Source: Chthoniobacteraceae bacterium
GTDB taxonomy: Bacteria > Verrucomicrobiota > Verrucomicrobiia > Chthoniobacterales > Chthoniobacteraceae
Direction of reading: 5' to 3'
Assembly: GCA_947471505.1 (NCBI GenBank)
Contig: CANIWM010000045.1
Location: 1 to 49,971 of the forward strand
Length of the DNA: 49,971 nucleotides
Shown here: in pieces, positions 40,901 to 48,626 of the stretch
How positions within the stretch are numbered: position 1 is the first letter of the stretch
Layout: every line of letters begins with the position of its first letter
Made by a program: the position numbers and the translations under genes
Notes under the pieces: model-generated
Databases searched by the model: none
What the model saw: only the letters and a program-made list of their open reading frames with translations
What the model was told of the DNA's origin: nothing

Positions 40901-43797
40901 GTACCACCGTTGATGATATCCAGACCCGTGCCTACTCTCATCCGGATCGTCGTCGCACCCGCGCCGAAAGCGAGCGAACCGGTTGTAAGGGAACCGAAGT
41001 TCGAGCTGTTCTGCTGGGATAGCGCGATCGTGCCCGCGTTCACCACGAGCGGCCCCGTGACGGTGACATTGCGCGTCAAAAGCGTGCCAGCCCCCGCCTT
41101 AACGATGCCGCCAGTGCCACTGATAGCCGCGCCAGTGATGACGAGGTCATCTGCGGCAAGGGTATCTGCCACTGTGAAGTTCCGCTGCGTCGCGCCGACG
41201 CTAATCGTGCCGCCGACACCGGAGGTAATCTGGTGCGACACGTTCGCCGTGGCCGTGGAAATGGTGCTCAAGTCGCCATTGAGTGTGAGCGTCTTGGTAC
41301 CGAGATTTACCGTCGCTAGATTGTTATTCGCCGCTCCGGCGTTTCCGAGATTCAGTGCTGCAATCGCCTGATCGAAGCCATTGAGATCCAACGTCGCAGC
41401 GGCCGAACCGCCGAGCGTCGGAACCAGCGCCACAGGCAGACCGTTGGTCGCACCGACCAGCACTGTGCCTGTCGCGGTGAACGTGCCGCCGACCGTGCCG
41501 CCTCCTTTGTAAATCACCCGTCCGTCGCGCTGCGAGAGACCCAAATTGGACGCACCGTTGATCGCACCACCGATGACCAACTCATTTCCGGCTGTGTTAT
41601 TTCCCAGAAAAACGCCACCTGCACCGGAGAGACCATTCAGGGTGATGGTTCCATTGAAGGTCGCCTGGCCGGTTCCCGTCTGCGAAAGTAATCCTTGTCC
41701 AGTCGCACCCGCTTGACCCGTCCCCACGACGAGGTTGTAATTGGTAGTGACGCCTCCGTTTTGAAAGAGCCGACCGGAACCGCTGTTTGGGAGCGTGATT
41801 GTGTTGTTTGTTCCTGCCGCTGTCGCGTTGTTGAGTTGCAGGATTCCCGCCGAAATCGTGGTGCCGCCTGAATAAGTGCCGGCAGCAGTTAGTACCGTCG
41901 TGCCCGCACCGTTTTGCGTGAGGCTGAACGCGCCCCCGACAGCACCGAGGCTGAGCTGTGCGCTCGCAGCGGGCGCGAAAGTCGCGTTGCCTGTGAGCGT
42001 CGTCGCGCCAAAGGTGATGCCGCCAATGCCCGCACCTGTGATGTTTGCGCCGCGCGTAACATTGAGCGTCTGCGCGCCGATGCTGAGCGCGCCGAGCGTA
42101 TGCGTGGTGGTCGTCGCTGCGGACGTCGCACGGTTAGCCGACACCGTCGAGGTCGTCGTCACGGTGGTGCCGGTGTTGGTAAAAGTCGTGCCGGTGTCGT
42201 TGAGGAGTTCAAGCGTCCCGCCGCCGAGCGAGATCGCCGCAGCGCCCGTATTCGCGCCGAACGAGCCCGCGACGATGCCGCGCAGGGTGCCGGCGGTGAC
42301 CGTGGTGCCGCCGGTGAAAGTGTTTGCGCCGCCTAGCACCCACAAGCCCGCGCCAGTCTTGCTCAGCGCCGTCGTCCCGGTGGTGGGATTGGCAATGATG
42401 CTCGTCATCGTATTCGCACCGGTGCTCGCGCCGGTCAGCGTCAGCGTGCGATTTCCCGAGCCCGAGGCGACCAGCGAGCCGGTGCCGCTGAAAGTGAGGG
42501 CTGCATTCGAGGTGCCGTTCGCGTCGATCGTCGCGCCGCCAGCCCCGATGGTGAACAGCCGGTTCGTGCTCACTACCGCGCCGGAGTATTTCAGCGTGCC
42601 GTTGTCGATCACCAGATCGGTGGCCGCGCTGCCCGCGGCTGCGCTGGACCCAGAATTGCCGATGGAACTGTTGCTGCCGCCAGCCGCCAGTGTGGTCGCT
42701 TCCAACGTTGCGCCGTTACCGATGGTCGTGATGCCGCTATAGGCGTTCGCCGCATTACTCAGCTTCACCGTCCCCGAGTGCGTTGCATCGCCGATGGTCA
42801 CGTTGGCGACGGTCGTATTACTCGTGTTCTCGTTGAAAACACCCGAGAAATCCACCGACCCACCGCTTAAAGCGACGAGGGTAACATTCTTCGCTGCTAC
42901 TGCCCCGCTCGTCCCGAGCAGCACCGCACCGCTAAAGACGGACGCCGCTGCAGTATTCCCACCGAGGGTCATCGTTCCGGTGTTCCCCGTCTGCAAAGTG
43001 ATGGCCCGTGCCACCGTGAAAGCTCCGCTCGTGAGGATCGACGCATTGACCGCCCCCGAAGTATTGCCCAACAGCACCGCCGATGCGGCATTTCCCAGGG
43101 CACCGGCAGCTCCCGACGGCGCCGCAGCACCGACGAATAACGTGCCGCCCAGCGCCGATGTCACTCCGGTGTAGGTGTTGGCCCCCGACAGCGTGACGCT
43201 TCCGGTGCCCGTCTTGGTAAGACCACCAGCACCGTTGCCAATGACCCCCGCGATGGCCGTAGCGCCAGTACCGTCAATGGTCAAAAGGTTCGCACCGTTG
43301 GTGACTCCGTTGTTGATCGTCAAGGTCGTCGAGGCGTTGTTCAGCCAAGTCTGCGCTGCGCCGAGGGTGATGGCCACATTCTGCCCGGCAGTCGCCGATC
43401 CGATGGTGACGGCACCCGCACTCGCGTTCACAACGATGCCGCTGGCCCCGAGCGCGAGCGTCTGATTGGTCCCGCCCCCTTGCAGGGTCGTTGCGGCCGT
43501 ATTCGTGCCGAGGAAAGCCAAACCGAGCGCCGACTGGGCCGCGTTCAAGCTCACCGTCTGTGCTGTATTGACGGTGCTGATGCTAAAAGTCGCGATGTCC
43601 GCAGCTCCCGGAACGGCACCTGGGTCAGGGGTCGTGGCGCCAACGGCGGTGGACCATGAACCGACAGCACTCCAGAGTGTGCCTGTGCCATCCCAGTAAA
43701 TGGAAGCTGCGTCGCTGACGGCCGTAGTGAATATGCCTACGGCGGCGAGTGCGGCGATGCTGGAAGTAAGAATACGTGCGGGTTTGCGAGTGATCAT
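34987..43797 (-). CDS. Giant autotransporter-like beta-strand-repeat protein with PEP-CTERM
   Basis: A 2936-residue surface protein. A signal peptide (ITRKPARILTSSIAALAAV, cleavage probably after SDA) precedes a Thr/Gly/Asn-rich body. I recognise about nine autotransporter-associated beta-strand (PATR, TIGR02601) units of the type LTKTGxGxxxLSGANTYTG, for example GLTKTGTGSVTLSGANTYTG and ALSKTGAGLWVLGGANTFTG. Three modules with a Trp-rich start (IYWDGTGTLW; VVWDATTDGNW; LVWLAAGGSTWDV) suggest large internal duplications. The C-terminus is PEP-CTERM: VPEPGAVAMLLGGVGMLLGL, then RRRRKA. No exosortase gene is in the window and no beta-barrel is seen, so export and anchoring are inferred. The ATG at 43797 is used; the frame opens 124 codons upstream without a signal. 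Confidence 0.9.
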   Translation of the reverse strand: MITRKPARILTSSIAALAAVGIFTTAVSDAASIYWDGTGTLWSAVGSWSTAVGATTPDPGAVPGAADIATFSISTVNTAQTVSLNAAQSALGLAFLGTNTAATTLQGGGTNQTLALGASGIVVNASAGAVTIGSATAGQNVAITLGAAQTWLNNASTTLTINNGVTNGANLLTIDGTGATAIAGVIGNGAGGLTKTGTGSVTLSGANTYTGVTSALGGTLFVGAAAPSGAAGALGNAASAVLLGNTSGAVNASILTSGAFTVARAITLQTGNTGTMTLGGNTAAASVFSGAVLLGTSGAVAAKNVTLVALSGGSVDFSGVFNENTSNTTVANVTIGDATHSGTVKLSNAANAYSGITTIGNGATLEATTLAAGGSNSSIGNSGSSAAAGSAATDLVIDNGTLKYSGAVVSTNRLFTIGAGGATIDANGTSNAALTFSGTGSLVASGSGNRTLTLTGASTGANTMTSIIANPTTGTTALSKTGAGLWVLGGANTFTGGTTVTAGTLRGIVAGSFGANTGAAAISLGGGTLELLNDTGTTFTNTGTTVTTTSTVSANRATSAATTTTHTLGALSIGAQTLNVTRGANITGAGIGGITFGATTLTGNATFAPAASAQLSLGAVGGAFSLTQNGAGTTVLTAAGTYSGGTTISAGILQLNNATAAGTNNTITLPNSGSGRLFQNGGVTTNYNLVVGTGQAGATGQGLLSQTGTGQATFNGTITLNGLSGAGGVFLGNNTAGNELVIGGAINGASNLGLSQRDGRVIYKGGGTVGGTFTATGTVLVGATNGLPVALVPTLGGSAAATLDLNGFDQAIAALNLGNAGAANNNLATVNLGTKTLTLNGDLSTISTATANVSHQITSGVGGTISVGATQRNFTVADTLAADDLVITGAAISGTGGIVKAGAGTLLTRNVTVTGPLVVNAGTIALSQQNSSNFGSLTTGSLAFGAGATTIRMRVGTGLDIINGGTVTTAGTATFNLIQQGGLLAASTTYPLINYTGTSPGLGGFALGTLPGHVLGSLSDTGTAIALTVTGNDKVVWDATTDGNWNINTTANWLTQLGGTSTNYFEGDAVVFQDSPTGATAGAVTLVSNVVPNSVEFTNTIATPYTVAAASAIGINGATGLTKTGNGVVTLRTANAYVGATTISNGTLELDHDVTGNVVLSATSGVSVASGATLNLTRDDGNITFNRNISGAGTVVIDPHTAAGTAVRDVAITGTNTGFSGLWKLSPSNVGAAGLGSFRTNASMTPTTLGTAAVQVDNGGQLWLANNTYTNNITITGTGYAEAAGGTPVGGTGFTYGGIGAIRIDGGATLAGTLTLNGNAKIQSFNGTATVSGSVGVTNSSDLLVIGGGSNGTTIIFTGTNNTGASPLNNVWINSGGTAGSQRLNIGSGGTAGTLGVGTVTIHGDAASNGVLGFDRSDGYTLTSGQTITADGTFTTTFIDFDTTGAGFDNAGNAITLGTTASGGNLRFGQARANTVTSLTGNVTAQNFNVGSNAPGATVNLNNTANVNADFVQLGLGLAVNVANTLNINNGSTVTAKTFFAGQVSGGIGIVNQAAGSAVNVDAQLRLGHFPNNTSVYNLSGGNLTLTGASPLLTPSTATGGGVSATGDNNINALATVTILGGGIYLGNDGTGVMNHTGGTVTTNWIVLDNRVATGPGVNTPDGIDRYNISGSAILNLRSAWGMRSGNITGNEGSYAVSFGGGTIRVDNTGTGGPAGNTGANLTVPLDVTVDTVAASTTTLDTNGATNAFTLSRDIRGTGTLALTGGGAINLSTAGLQGISPSLSGANPVNKIGAGITTLSGASSGYTGPITVSAGRLNVNGALGATSSITVADGAILSGEPTVDVLTLGTTTGTTLFFNPTPSGALTATTLNAPANTVLDFSAPVPGDGTYPALSFGSKSGSGTFSLAGAANYRSAVVNEGPTAVDVVISNTKALVWLAAGGSTWDVNTTTNWGDSANANAPDKFFSADVVTFDDTSVGGTAVTVTAGVAPALVQVSGTTNNFTLTSTGAGIAGGAIEKDGSTTFTLVGPNTYPGKTTVRAGILSIADPVSLGGGGVGNTISLSNGGTLAYTGAVAANLGTNRNIAIGTGGGTISHRNATAATITIPGNLSGSGALALNSTLAGGGTFLLSGSNNSAYTGAITVDSIGTGLSTLNFASQASVPNASSITLNYPAAGVTGNATTLTLNGVTLLGATTLNMTSFLNGAISLRSQVTNTGNSTINGPITASGTTIVQMSITNGTLTLNGNVTAGGGGFNGPSSVFFLRGAAGNGVVNGMITLPGAQLSKTDANSWTINSTGNDWLTTGVLVGTVRMGANGALPAASNLVLGQNDANTAVLALDGFSQTVGSLASNPTTVGANTTGKSITSTTAATLTVNQSSTTTYASVLTGAVALTKEGIGSLTISGVNSQTGATTINGGVLKLGSNTAMGTNTAVTIANGATLDVGGVANNAATRYVVSVSGAGVAGQAAIWNSGGGQTNNPVYGTLNLTGDTSIGGINRYDLNGGTGGTTINGGTFTLTKVGANETWWAPNAGATVGNIVIDGGTFGVQSSNNLGSAAHKIIINSAGTLNTFGGQTNTKDIEINGGILATNNNTNSWNGTITLSGTGTTNRVSPGVGLLLNLGGKVTGAQGFEKLTTGTVELQSALNDWQGETKVSAGTLRVSATGILSTATTLDMNGGTVDLNGTAQTVAGLKGATGVINSVAAGSLVVNQSGSTVYGGTITGLTSLTKSGAGILELGGTSTTTGATLISDGVLRVSGSISGSAVTVSGTGTLGGIGSVGSLSLDAGGTLAPGVSPGILNAGNTSFNGGTAAIEIFGSTAGTGYDQLNVTGTVAFTANTPLTIDLGAFDPSGGSFTLVNNDGTDPVNLGGFGFTYLGTPLAEGDAFVVSGNALSISYAGGSNNNDIVIVPEPGAVAMLLGGVGMLLGLQRRRRKA

Positions 43798-43850
43798 GGC
43801 GGTGCGTTTCGGAGTGAGTTTTTTTGATGTAATGGGTTGAGGTACTGGTA

Positions 43851-43878
43851 CTGATAAAAGATTCCAGCGATGTGACAA
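43851..43878 (-). promoter_or_regulatory. Putative promoter of the giant repeat-protein gene
   Basis: On the minus strand TTGTCA (43873-43878) is followed by a 16-base spacer and TATCAG (43851-43856). Upstream of the -35 there is an AT-rich run, GATTTTTTAATTCG in plus-strand view, resembling an UP element. The predicted leader is about 45-50 bases and has no obvious Shine-Dalgarno sequence. Confidence 0.45.
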
Positions 43879-43961
43879 CTGATTTTTTAATTCGTGTGTA
43901 ATATTTTTTCCACTCGGTAACGCGCTTGGCATTCTCCGAGGCGGATGGCACGGTACGCCAT

Positions 43962-45278
43962 ATGGATGATCCCTTTTCTGAACACGGGTTTTTACATGGT
44001 GTAGACGCTGCAACTCTATGGTCGTGGGTCGCGCGGCAGCGGTGGTTTGGCGGCAAGGCGCGCACGGTGAAGTCCTGGGCGGTGCGCAATACGCTGGCAG
44101 CAGGCGACGCGCTTTTGCTGGCGCTGGGGGTGACGTATGCCGATGGCAACGAGACTTATCTCGTGCCACTCGGCTGGGCAGCGAGCGCGCCGGAGGAGGC
44201 CGTCGTTTTTAAGAAAGGGCGTGAGGTGTTGTGTGATGCCACGGTTTTGCCCGAGTTTCGCGACTGGCTTTTCCGTGCGCTCGTGCCCGGCGTGGCGCTG
44301 CGTAGGCTGTTTCGCGAGGGCGAACTGCCGCCGTCGCGCGTGCTGAAGGCGGAGCAGAGCAATACGGCGCTCATCTACGGCGAGCGGCTATTTGTGAAGC
44401 TCTACCGTCGCCTCGTCGCCGGCGCGAACCCCGATGCGGAGCTGACGCAATTTCTCTCCGAAGCGAGCGGGTTTCGGAATGTTTGCGGGTTTGGCGGGAC
44501 GGTGACTTGGGACGGTGCGGCTGTCGCTTTGGCCACAGAATTGACGGCAAATAAAGGCGATGCGTGGCCTCTCGCGCTCGCCGCCGCTCGGGAGTTCTAC
44601 GCCACGGGAAAGCTGGGCGATTGGCTGGGCAAGGCCGCCCTGCTTGGCCGACGCACGGGCGAGATGCACACGGCGCTGGCAGCGGCGGCGGGTGAGGACT
44701 TCGTGGCCGAGCCATTTGACGATGAGGATTTGCGCGGACTACGGGCAGAAATTGCGCGACTGGAATCGACCGACCGCACCGCTCTCGCCGAGCGCATCGC
44801 ATCGCTCTCGGAAACGGCAGCATCCTTGGCCCAGCGCTATCTGGCGAGCCCGGTGGAACGCTTTCATATCGAGCTCCCCGACGGCGCAGTGAAGACGCGC
44901 ACCCATGGCGACTATCACCTCGGGCAAGTGCTGTGGACGGGGGCGGATTTTGTCATCATTGATTTTGAAGGAGAGCCCTCGCGTTCCCTCGCCGAGCGCC
45001 GGGCCAAACGCTCGCCCCTGCGCGACGTCGCGGGGATGCTCCGCTCTTTCCACTACGCAGCACACGCGGCAGCAGCGAGCGGTGACGCAGCGGCAGAACA
45101 ATGGGCGGCGGATTCACAAGTTGCGTTCCTGGCAGCGTGGCAAGAGGCCGCACCGAGCCTCGCACCGGGGCTCGGCCTCCTGCCTCTGTTCGCGGCGGAA
45201 AAAGCCCTCTACGAACTAGCCTACGAGCTGAATAACCGCCCAGACTGGATCCGCATCCCGCTTCAGGCGCTGGCGTAA
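43962..45278 (+). CDS. Maltokinase-like protein (APH-fold sugar kinase)
   Basis: A 438-residue protein resembling actinobacterial maltokinase and the kinase part of TreS-Pep2 fusions. RQRWFGGKART (26-36), TRTHGDYHLGQVLW with D317 as likely catalytic base, and IIDFEGEPSRSLAERRAKRSPLRDVAGMLRS with metal-binding D334 are present. Maltokinase turns maltose into maltose-1-phosphate for the GlgE glucan route. No treS or glgE is in the window. I use the ATG at 43962; a TTG 12 codons upstream in frame is an alternative. It is divergent from the giant protein. Activity on maltose is a family inference. Confidence 0.85.
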   Translation: MDDPFSEHGFLHGVDAATLWSWVARQRWFGGKARTVKSWAVRNTLAAGDALLLALGVTYADGNETYLVPLGWAASAPEEAVVFKKGREVLCDATVLPEFRDWLFRALVPGVALRRLFREGELPPSRVLKAEQSNTALIYGERLFVKLYRRLVAGANPDAELTQFLSEASGFRNVCGFGGTVTWDGAAVALATELTANKGDAWPLALAAAREFYATGKLGDWLGKAALLGRRTGEMHTALAAAAGEDFVAEPFDDEDLRGLRAEIARLESTDRTALAERIASLSETAASLAQRYLASPVERFHIELPDGAVKTRTHGDYHLGQVLWTGADFVIIDFEGEPSRSLAERRAKRSPLRDVAGMLRSFHYAAHAAAASGDAAAEQWAADSQVAFLAAWQEAAPSLAPGLGLLPLFAAEKALYELAYELNNRPDWIRIPLQALA

Positions 45279-45293
45279 GGAAAGGCGAACGAG

Positions 45294-45313
45294 GGGAACG
45301 GCCCTTCCCTTTT
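45294..45313 (+). terminator. Weak terminator between converging genes
   Basis: GGGAA (45294-45298) pairs with TTCCC (45305-45309) around CGGCCC, followed by four T. A small stem, but located between the converging maltokinase and cyclo-ligase genes, so plausible. Confidence 0.4.
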
Positions 45314-45322
45314 AAGCCCCCG

Positions 45323-45856
45323 TCATTCAGCGATGACCATATCGACTTCGATATCGTGGTTTTCCATGGGGAGTTCTTCGACGAGTTGCTCGATGAAGCA
45401 AACGCCGACTTTGACTGCGGCGGCGGGAAGCGCTGCGAGGAGGCGGTCGTAGTAACCGCCGCCACGCCCACAGCGGAGCCCTTCTTCGGTAAAAGCGACG
45501 CCCGGGATGACAACGAGATCCACAGAACCCATGGGAATGCGCATTTCTGGATTCGCGAGCGGTTCACGGAGATTTTTGCGTGTTGGTTTGAGTTCGGAGC
45601 TGGATTCGACGGCGTAGAGCCCGAGCGTTTCGCCTTCGATGCGGGGATAGGCAAAACGGCGGCCCGCGCCGAATTTCCATAGGAGTTCCACGTCGGGCTC
45701 GCGGGTCTGCGGTGAGAAAAGGATTACCGTGCGGGCGCTGTGCCACGCAGCGATGCGGGTGATCCGCTCGCAAATCCGTTTACTCTTTTCCGCGCGCGCC
45801 GCCGGAGGAAGTGGAAGCCGTGTGCGCATGTGCTCTCGAAGCTCTTGTTTGGTCAT
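45323..45856 (-). CDS. 5-formyltetrahydrofolate cyclo-ligase
   Basis: A 177-residue enzyme that converts 5-formyl-THF to 5,10-methenyl-THF using ATP, returning the folate to the one-carbon pool. The start is MTKQELREHMRTRLPL. The nucleotide/substrate loop GRGGGYYDR (130-138) is the diagnostic motif, with VIPGVAFTEEGLRCG before it. Length fits the family. It stands alone on the minus strand between the maltokinase gene and the TonB receptor gene. In some Proteobacteria this gene follows 6S RNA; I see no such structure here but cannot exclude a diverged one. Confidence 0.93.
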   Translation of the reverse strand: MTKQELREHMRTRLPLPPAARAEKSKRICERITRIAAWHSARTVILFSPQTREPDVELLWKFGAGRRFAYPRIEGETLGLYAVESSSELKPTRKNLREPLANPEMRIPMGSVDLVVIPGVAFTEEGLRCGRGGGYYDRLLAALPAAAVKVGVCFIEQLVEELPMENHDIEVDMVIAE

Positions 45857-45967
45857 CTGAGATGCAAACTATCCTAAGTCGCTACAACCGCAATGCTGCT
45901 GTTCCATTCCTTGCCGCGATCCGACTCGAAACACTCGCACGGCACGTGCTTTGGCAAGAACGCTGAA

Positions 45968-48070
45968 ATGAAAACGCATACTCAAAAATCGCCTGTTTCC
46001 CGAGAATCCTCGGGAAGCCTGCCCATTCAGAGCCCGCGGATTCTGCTGCAGCGAAGCGTCGCCCTCGCCGCGACCGCTTGCCTCACGCTCTCCGGTGCGG
46101 GCGCGGCGGATGAAGATGCGAAGCTACGACTGGCTCGAGATATTACGGAGGTGAGCCTTGATGATTTAATGACGATCAAGGTGCCATCGGTCACCGGGGC
46201 GTCCCGTTTCGAGCAAAAGGAGACGGATGCGCCAGCGAGCGTGACGGTGGTGACGGCTGAGGACATCCGAAAGCACGGCTGGCGCTCGCTCGGCGAGGCG
46301 CTCAACAGCGTGCGCGGGCTCTACACCATTTACACCCGAAGCTACACAGTTCTCGGTGTGCGCGGCTACAATCGGCCCGGCGACTTCAATGGCCATACGC
46401 TAATGCTCGTGGACGGGGTGCGGATGAATGAGAACATCTACAGCACGTCGCTGCTGGGGCCGGAGGCGGTCGTGGATGTTTCTTTGATCGACCATATCGA
46501 GGTAATCCGGGGATCATCGTCGTCCCTCTATGGCAGCAACGCGTTTTTCGGAGTGATCAATGTGGTGACGAAAAAGCCCTCCGACTACCAGAACGGCGCA
46601 GCGGCGGTAAGCTGGGGGAGTTTCGACGCGGGACGGGCGGAGTTGACACTCGCGCGGACGTTTGAAAGTGGGCTCAAACTTTTGCTCCACGGCTCGTGGT
46701 TCGAAAGTCAGGGCTCAACGCTCTATTTCCCGAAGTTCGATGCGCCTGCGACGAATAACGGAGTGATCCCAAGCCTCGACTCGGAAGACACGCAGAAGTT
46801 TTTCGGGAAGGCCATCTACGGGGACTTCACCCTCACGGCAGCCTACTCGCGGCGCGATAAACAAGTGCCGATCCCTTACACGGGCTCGCCGTTTAACGAC
46901 CGCGCTGCACGCGAAGCGGACCGGCAAGCGTTCGTCGATTTGCGCTACGCGAAAAAGTTCGGCGATGGCTGGGATGTGCAGGCCCACAGCAGCTACAATT
47001 GGTATTGGTTCGATTCGTATTTCTCTTTCCTCGACGTGATCCCGAGTGAGCCAAATCGCGCGGTGGAAAACCACGACATCGGGCGCGGACGCTGGGTAGA
47101 GGCCGAAGTGCAAGTGAACAAGACCATCGCCAATAAACACACGATCACCTTCGGCGCCGACACTCGGAGAAACCTTCAACAAAGCCAGAAGAACCTCGAT
47201 ACCGCGCCGCACCGAGTCTATCAGGACGAGGATGAGACTTCGTATAACTACGGGATTTTCGCCCAAGGCGATGTGCGGTTGCACGAGAAACTCCGGCTGA
47301 ACGCAGGCGCTCGTATCGACCACTACTCGACGTTTGGGAATACGACGAATCCCCGCTTCGGACTCATCTACCAGCCGACCTCCAAATCGACCATTAAGCT
47401 CCTACACGGCACTGCGTTCCGCGCGCCGATTCCCTACGAGTTCGATTACAGCGGCGCGAACACTCGCCCCAACCCAGAACTCAAGCCTGAAGAAATCAGC
47501 AGCACCGAAATCGTGTTCGAGCAACAGTTGGGAAAGCGCGCTCGAGTCACAGTCGCCGCGTATAATAATCGGATCAAAGGGATGATCGAACAGGTCGTCA
47601 TCGACCCAACCGACGGGACCAGCCAATACCAAAACCGGGCGAAAACCAAAGCTCAAGGCATCGAAGCCGAGTTTGAGGCCGAGTGGAAGAACGGCACGCG
47701 CCTCAAGGCCAGCTTCGCCAGACAGCACGCCGAGGACGAATCGACTGGCATCACTCTCTCCAACTCCCCGCGTAACCTCGCAAAAGTCTTGCTCTCATTC
47801 CCCCTCGTCGAAAATCGCCTCACCGCCGGAATCGAGGCGCAGTATCGAGGGAAGGTCCAGTCTGCGGGAGATCATCAAGTCGATGACTTCTGGTTCGCCA
47901 ATTTGAACCTGACGGCAAAAGACGTAGGCTTCAAGGGACTAGATCTCTCCTTTGGCGTCTTCAATTTATTCGACGAACGCTACGAATACCCAGGGATCGA
48001 CCCCGACAGTAGCGAGACTATCCGGCAAGACGGCCGCACCTTCATGCTCCAAGCGAACTATCGATTCTAG
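45968..48070 (+). CDS. TonB-dependent outer-membrane receptor
   Basis: A 700-residue receptor. A basic N-terminus with a hydrophobic stretch (about residues 29-48) is the signal region. A plug domain (about 65-195) carries TDAPASVTVVTAEDIRKHG, GLYTIYTRSYTVLGVRGY, MLVDGVRMNE and EVIRGSSSSLYGSNAF. The barrel follows and ends in ANYRF with the C-terminal aromatic of outer-membrane proteins. The block LDDLMTIKVPSVT marks receptors commonly found next to YfiR-like and sensor kinase genes, as here. The ligand is unknown. The ATG at 45968 (MKTHTQKS) fits; the frame is open 25 codons upstream. Confidence 0.93.
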   Translation: MKTHTQKSPVSRESSGSLPIQSPRILLQRSVALAATACLTLSGAGAADEDAKLRLARDITEVSLDDLMTIKVPSVTGASRFEQKETDAPASVTVVTAEDIRKHGWRSLGEALNSVRGLYTIYTRSYTVLGVRGYNRPGDFNGHTLMLVDGVRMNENIYSTSLLGPEAVVDVSLIDHIEVIRGSSSSLYGSNAFFGVINVVTKKPSDYQNGAAAVSWGSFDAGRAELTLARTFESGLKLLLHGSWFESQGSTLYFPKFDAPATNNGVIPSLDSEDTQKFFGKAIYGDFTLTAAYSRRDKQVPIPYTGSPFNDRAAREADRQAFVDLRYAKKFGDGWDVQAHSSYNWYWFDSYFSFLDVIPSEPNRAVENHDIGRGRWVEAEVQVNKTIANKHTITFGADTRRNLQQSQKNLDTAPHRVYQDEDETSYNYGIFAQGDVRLHEKLRLNAGARIDHYSTFGNTTNPRFGLIYQPTSKSTIKLLHGTAFRAPIPYEFDYSGANTRPNPELKPEEISSTEIVFEQQLGKRARVTVAAYNNRIKGMIEQVVIDPTDGTSQYQNRAKTKAQGIEAEFEAEWKNGTRLKASFARQHAEDESTGITLSNSPRNLAKVLLSFPLVENRLTAGIEAQYRGKVQSAGDHQVDDFWFANLNLTAKDVGFKGLDLSFGVFNLFDERYEYPGIDPDSSETIRQDGRTFMLQANYRF

Positions 48071-48079
48071 CCCTCAGAC

Positions 48080-48622
48080 GTGACCTTCAACCCGACAATA
48101 TCATCACGCCGTCTCCCCCTTCTCGGTGCCCTATTGGCTCTGCTCGGAATCATCGCTGGGCTTTTCCCCACCTCCATCGCTCAGGATGATTTGGAAGATC
48201 GGGTGAAGGCTGGGTGGATCTATCAGTGCGCCCAGAAATTCGTCTGGCCCGCCTCACGGACGTCGGATGGAAAATTTATCATCGGCGTGATCGGCAACGA
48301 TGATATCCGCTCCATCCTTGCGAGTGCCATCGCGAAAAATGGAAACAAGATCGGTGACCGGCCAGCGACCGTGATTTCGGCTTCCGCGACCGACGTGCCG
48401 CGTTGCCACCTCGTATATGTCGCCCGCAGCTCGCGGACCATCACCACTGCCGCCATCACTCAGGCACGAGGAAACGCGGTGCTCACCATGGGCGATACAG
48501 ACGATGGCTTTATGGTGAAATTTATCCCCGTGAACGAAAGCCTGGGAATCGCCGGAGACCGGGCACTCATTAAGCAAGAGGGAATCAAATTCACCGCCGA
48601 TATTTTACGCGTCTTAAAATAA
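48080..48622 (+). CDS. YfiR-family (DUF4154) periplasmic protein
   Basis: A 180-residue periplasmic protein with a signal ([21 protein letters not shown]). The body follows the YfiR/DUF4154 pattern: [61 protein letters not shown] and [11 protein letters not shown]. In Pseudomonas YfiR binds and restrains a diguanylate cyclase. Members next to TonB receptors and kinases are thought to relay an envelope signal, but this is unproven. Start is the GTG at 48080, nine bases after the receptor stop, so the genes are cotranscribed. The kinase gene follows four bases later. Confidence 0.9.
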   Translation: MTFNPTISSRRLPLLGALLALLGIIAGLFPTSIAQDDLEDRVKAGWIYQCAQKFVWPASRTSDGKFIIGVIGNDDIRSILASAIAKNGNKIGDRPATVISASATDVPRCHLVYVARSSRTITTAAITQARGNAVLTMGDTDDGFMVKFIPVNESLGIAGDRALIKQEGIKFTADILRVLK

Positions 48623-48626
48623 CAAA

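Noticed and set aside
35330-43699. Many open frames antisense to the giant repeat protein
   Set aside because: The Thr/Gly/Ala-rich repeats leave the opposite strand poor in stops; translations are Pro/Val-rich and repetitive, as expected from the complement.
45857-45967. 6S RNA next to the formyl-THF cyclo-ligase gene
   Set aside because: The genes are adjacent in some Proteobacteria, but the 110-base gap is too short and shows no long bulged helix.
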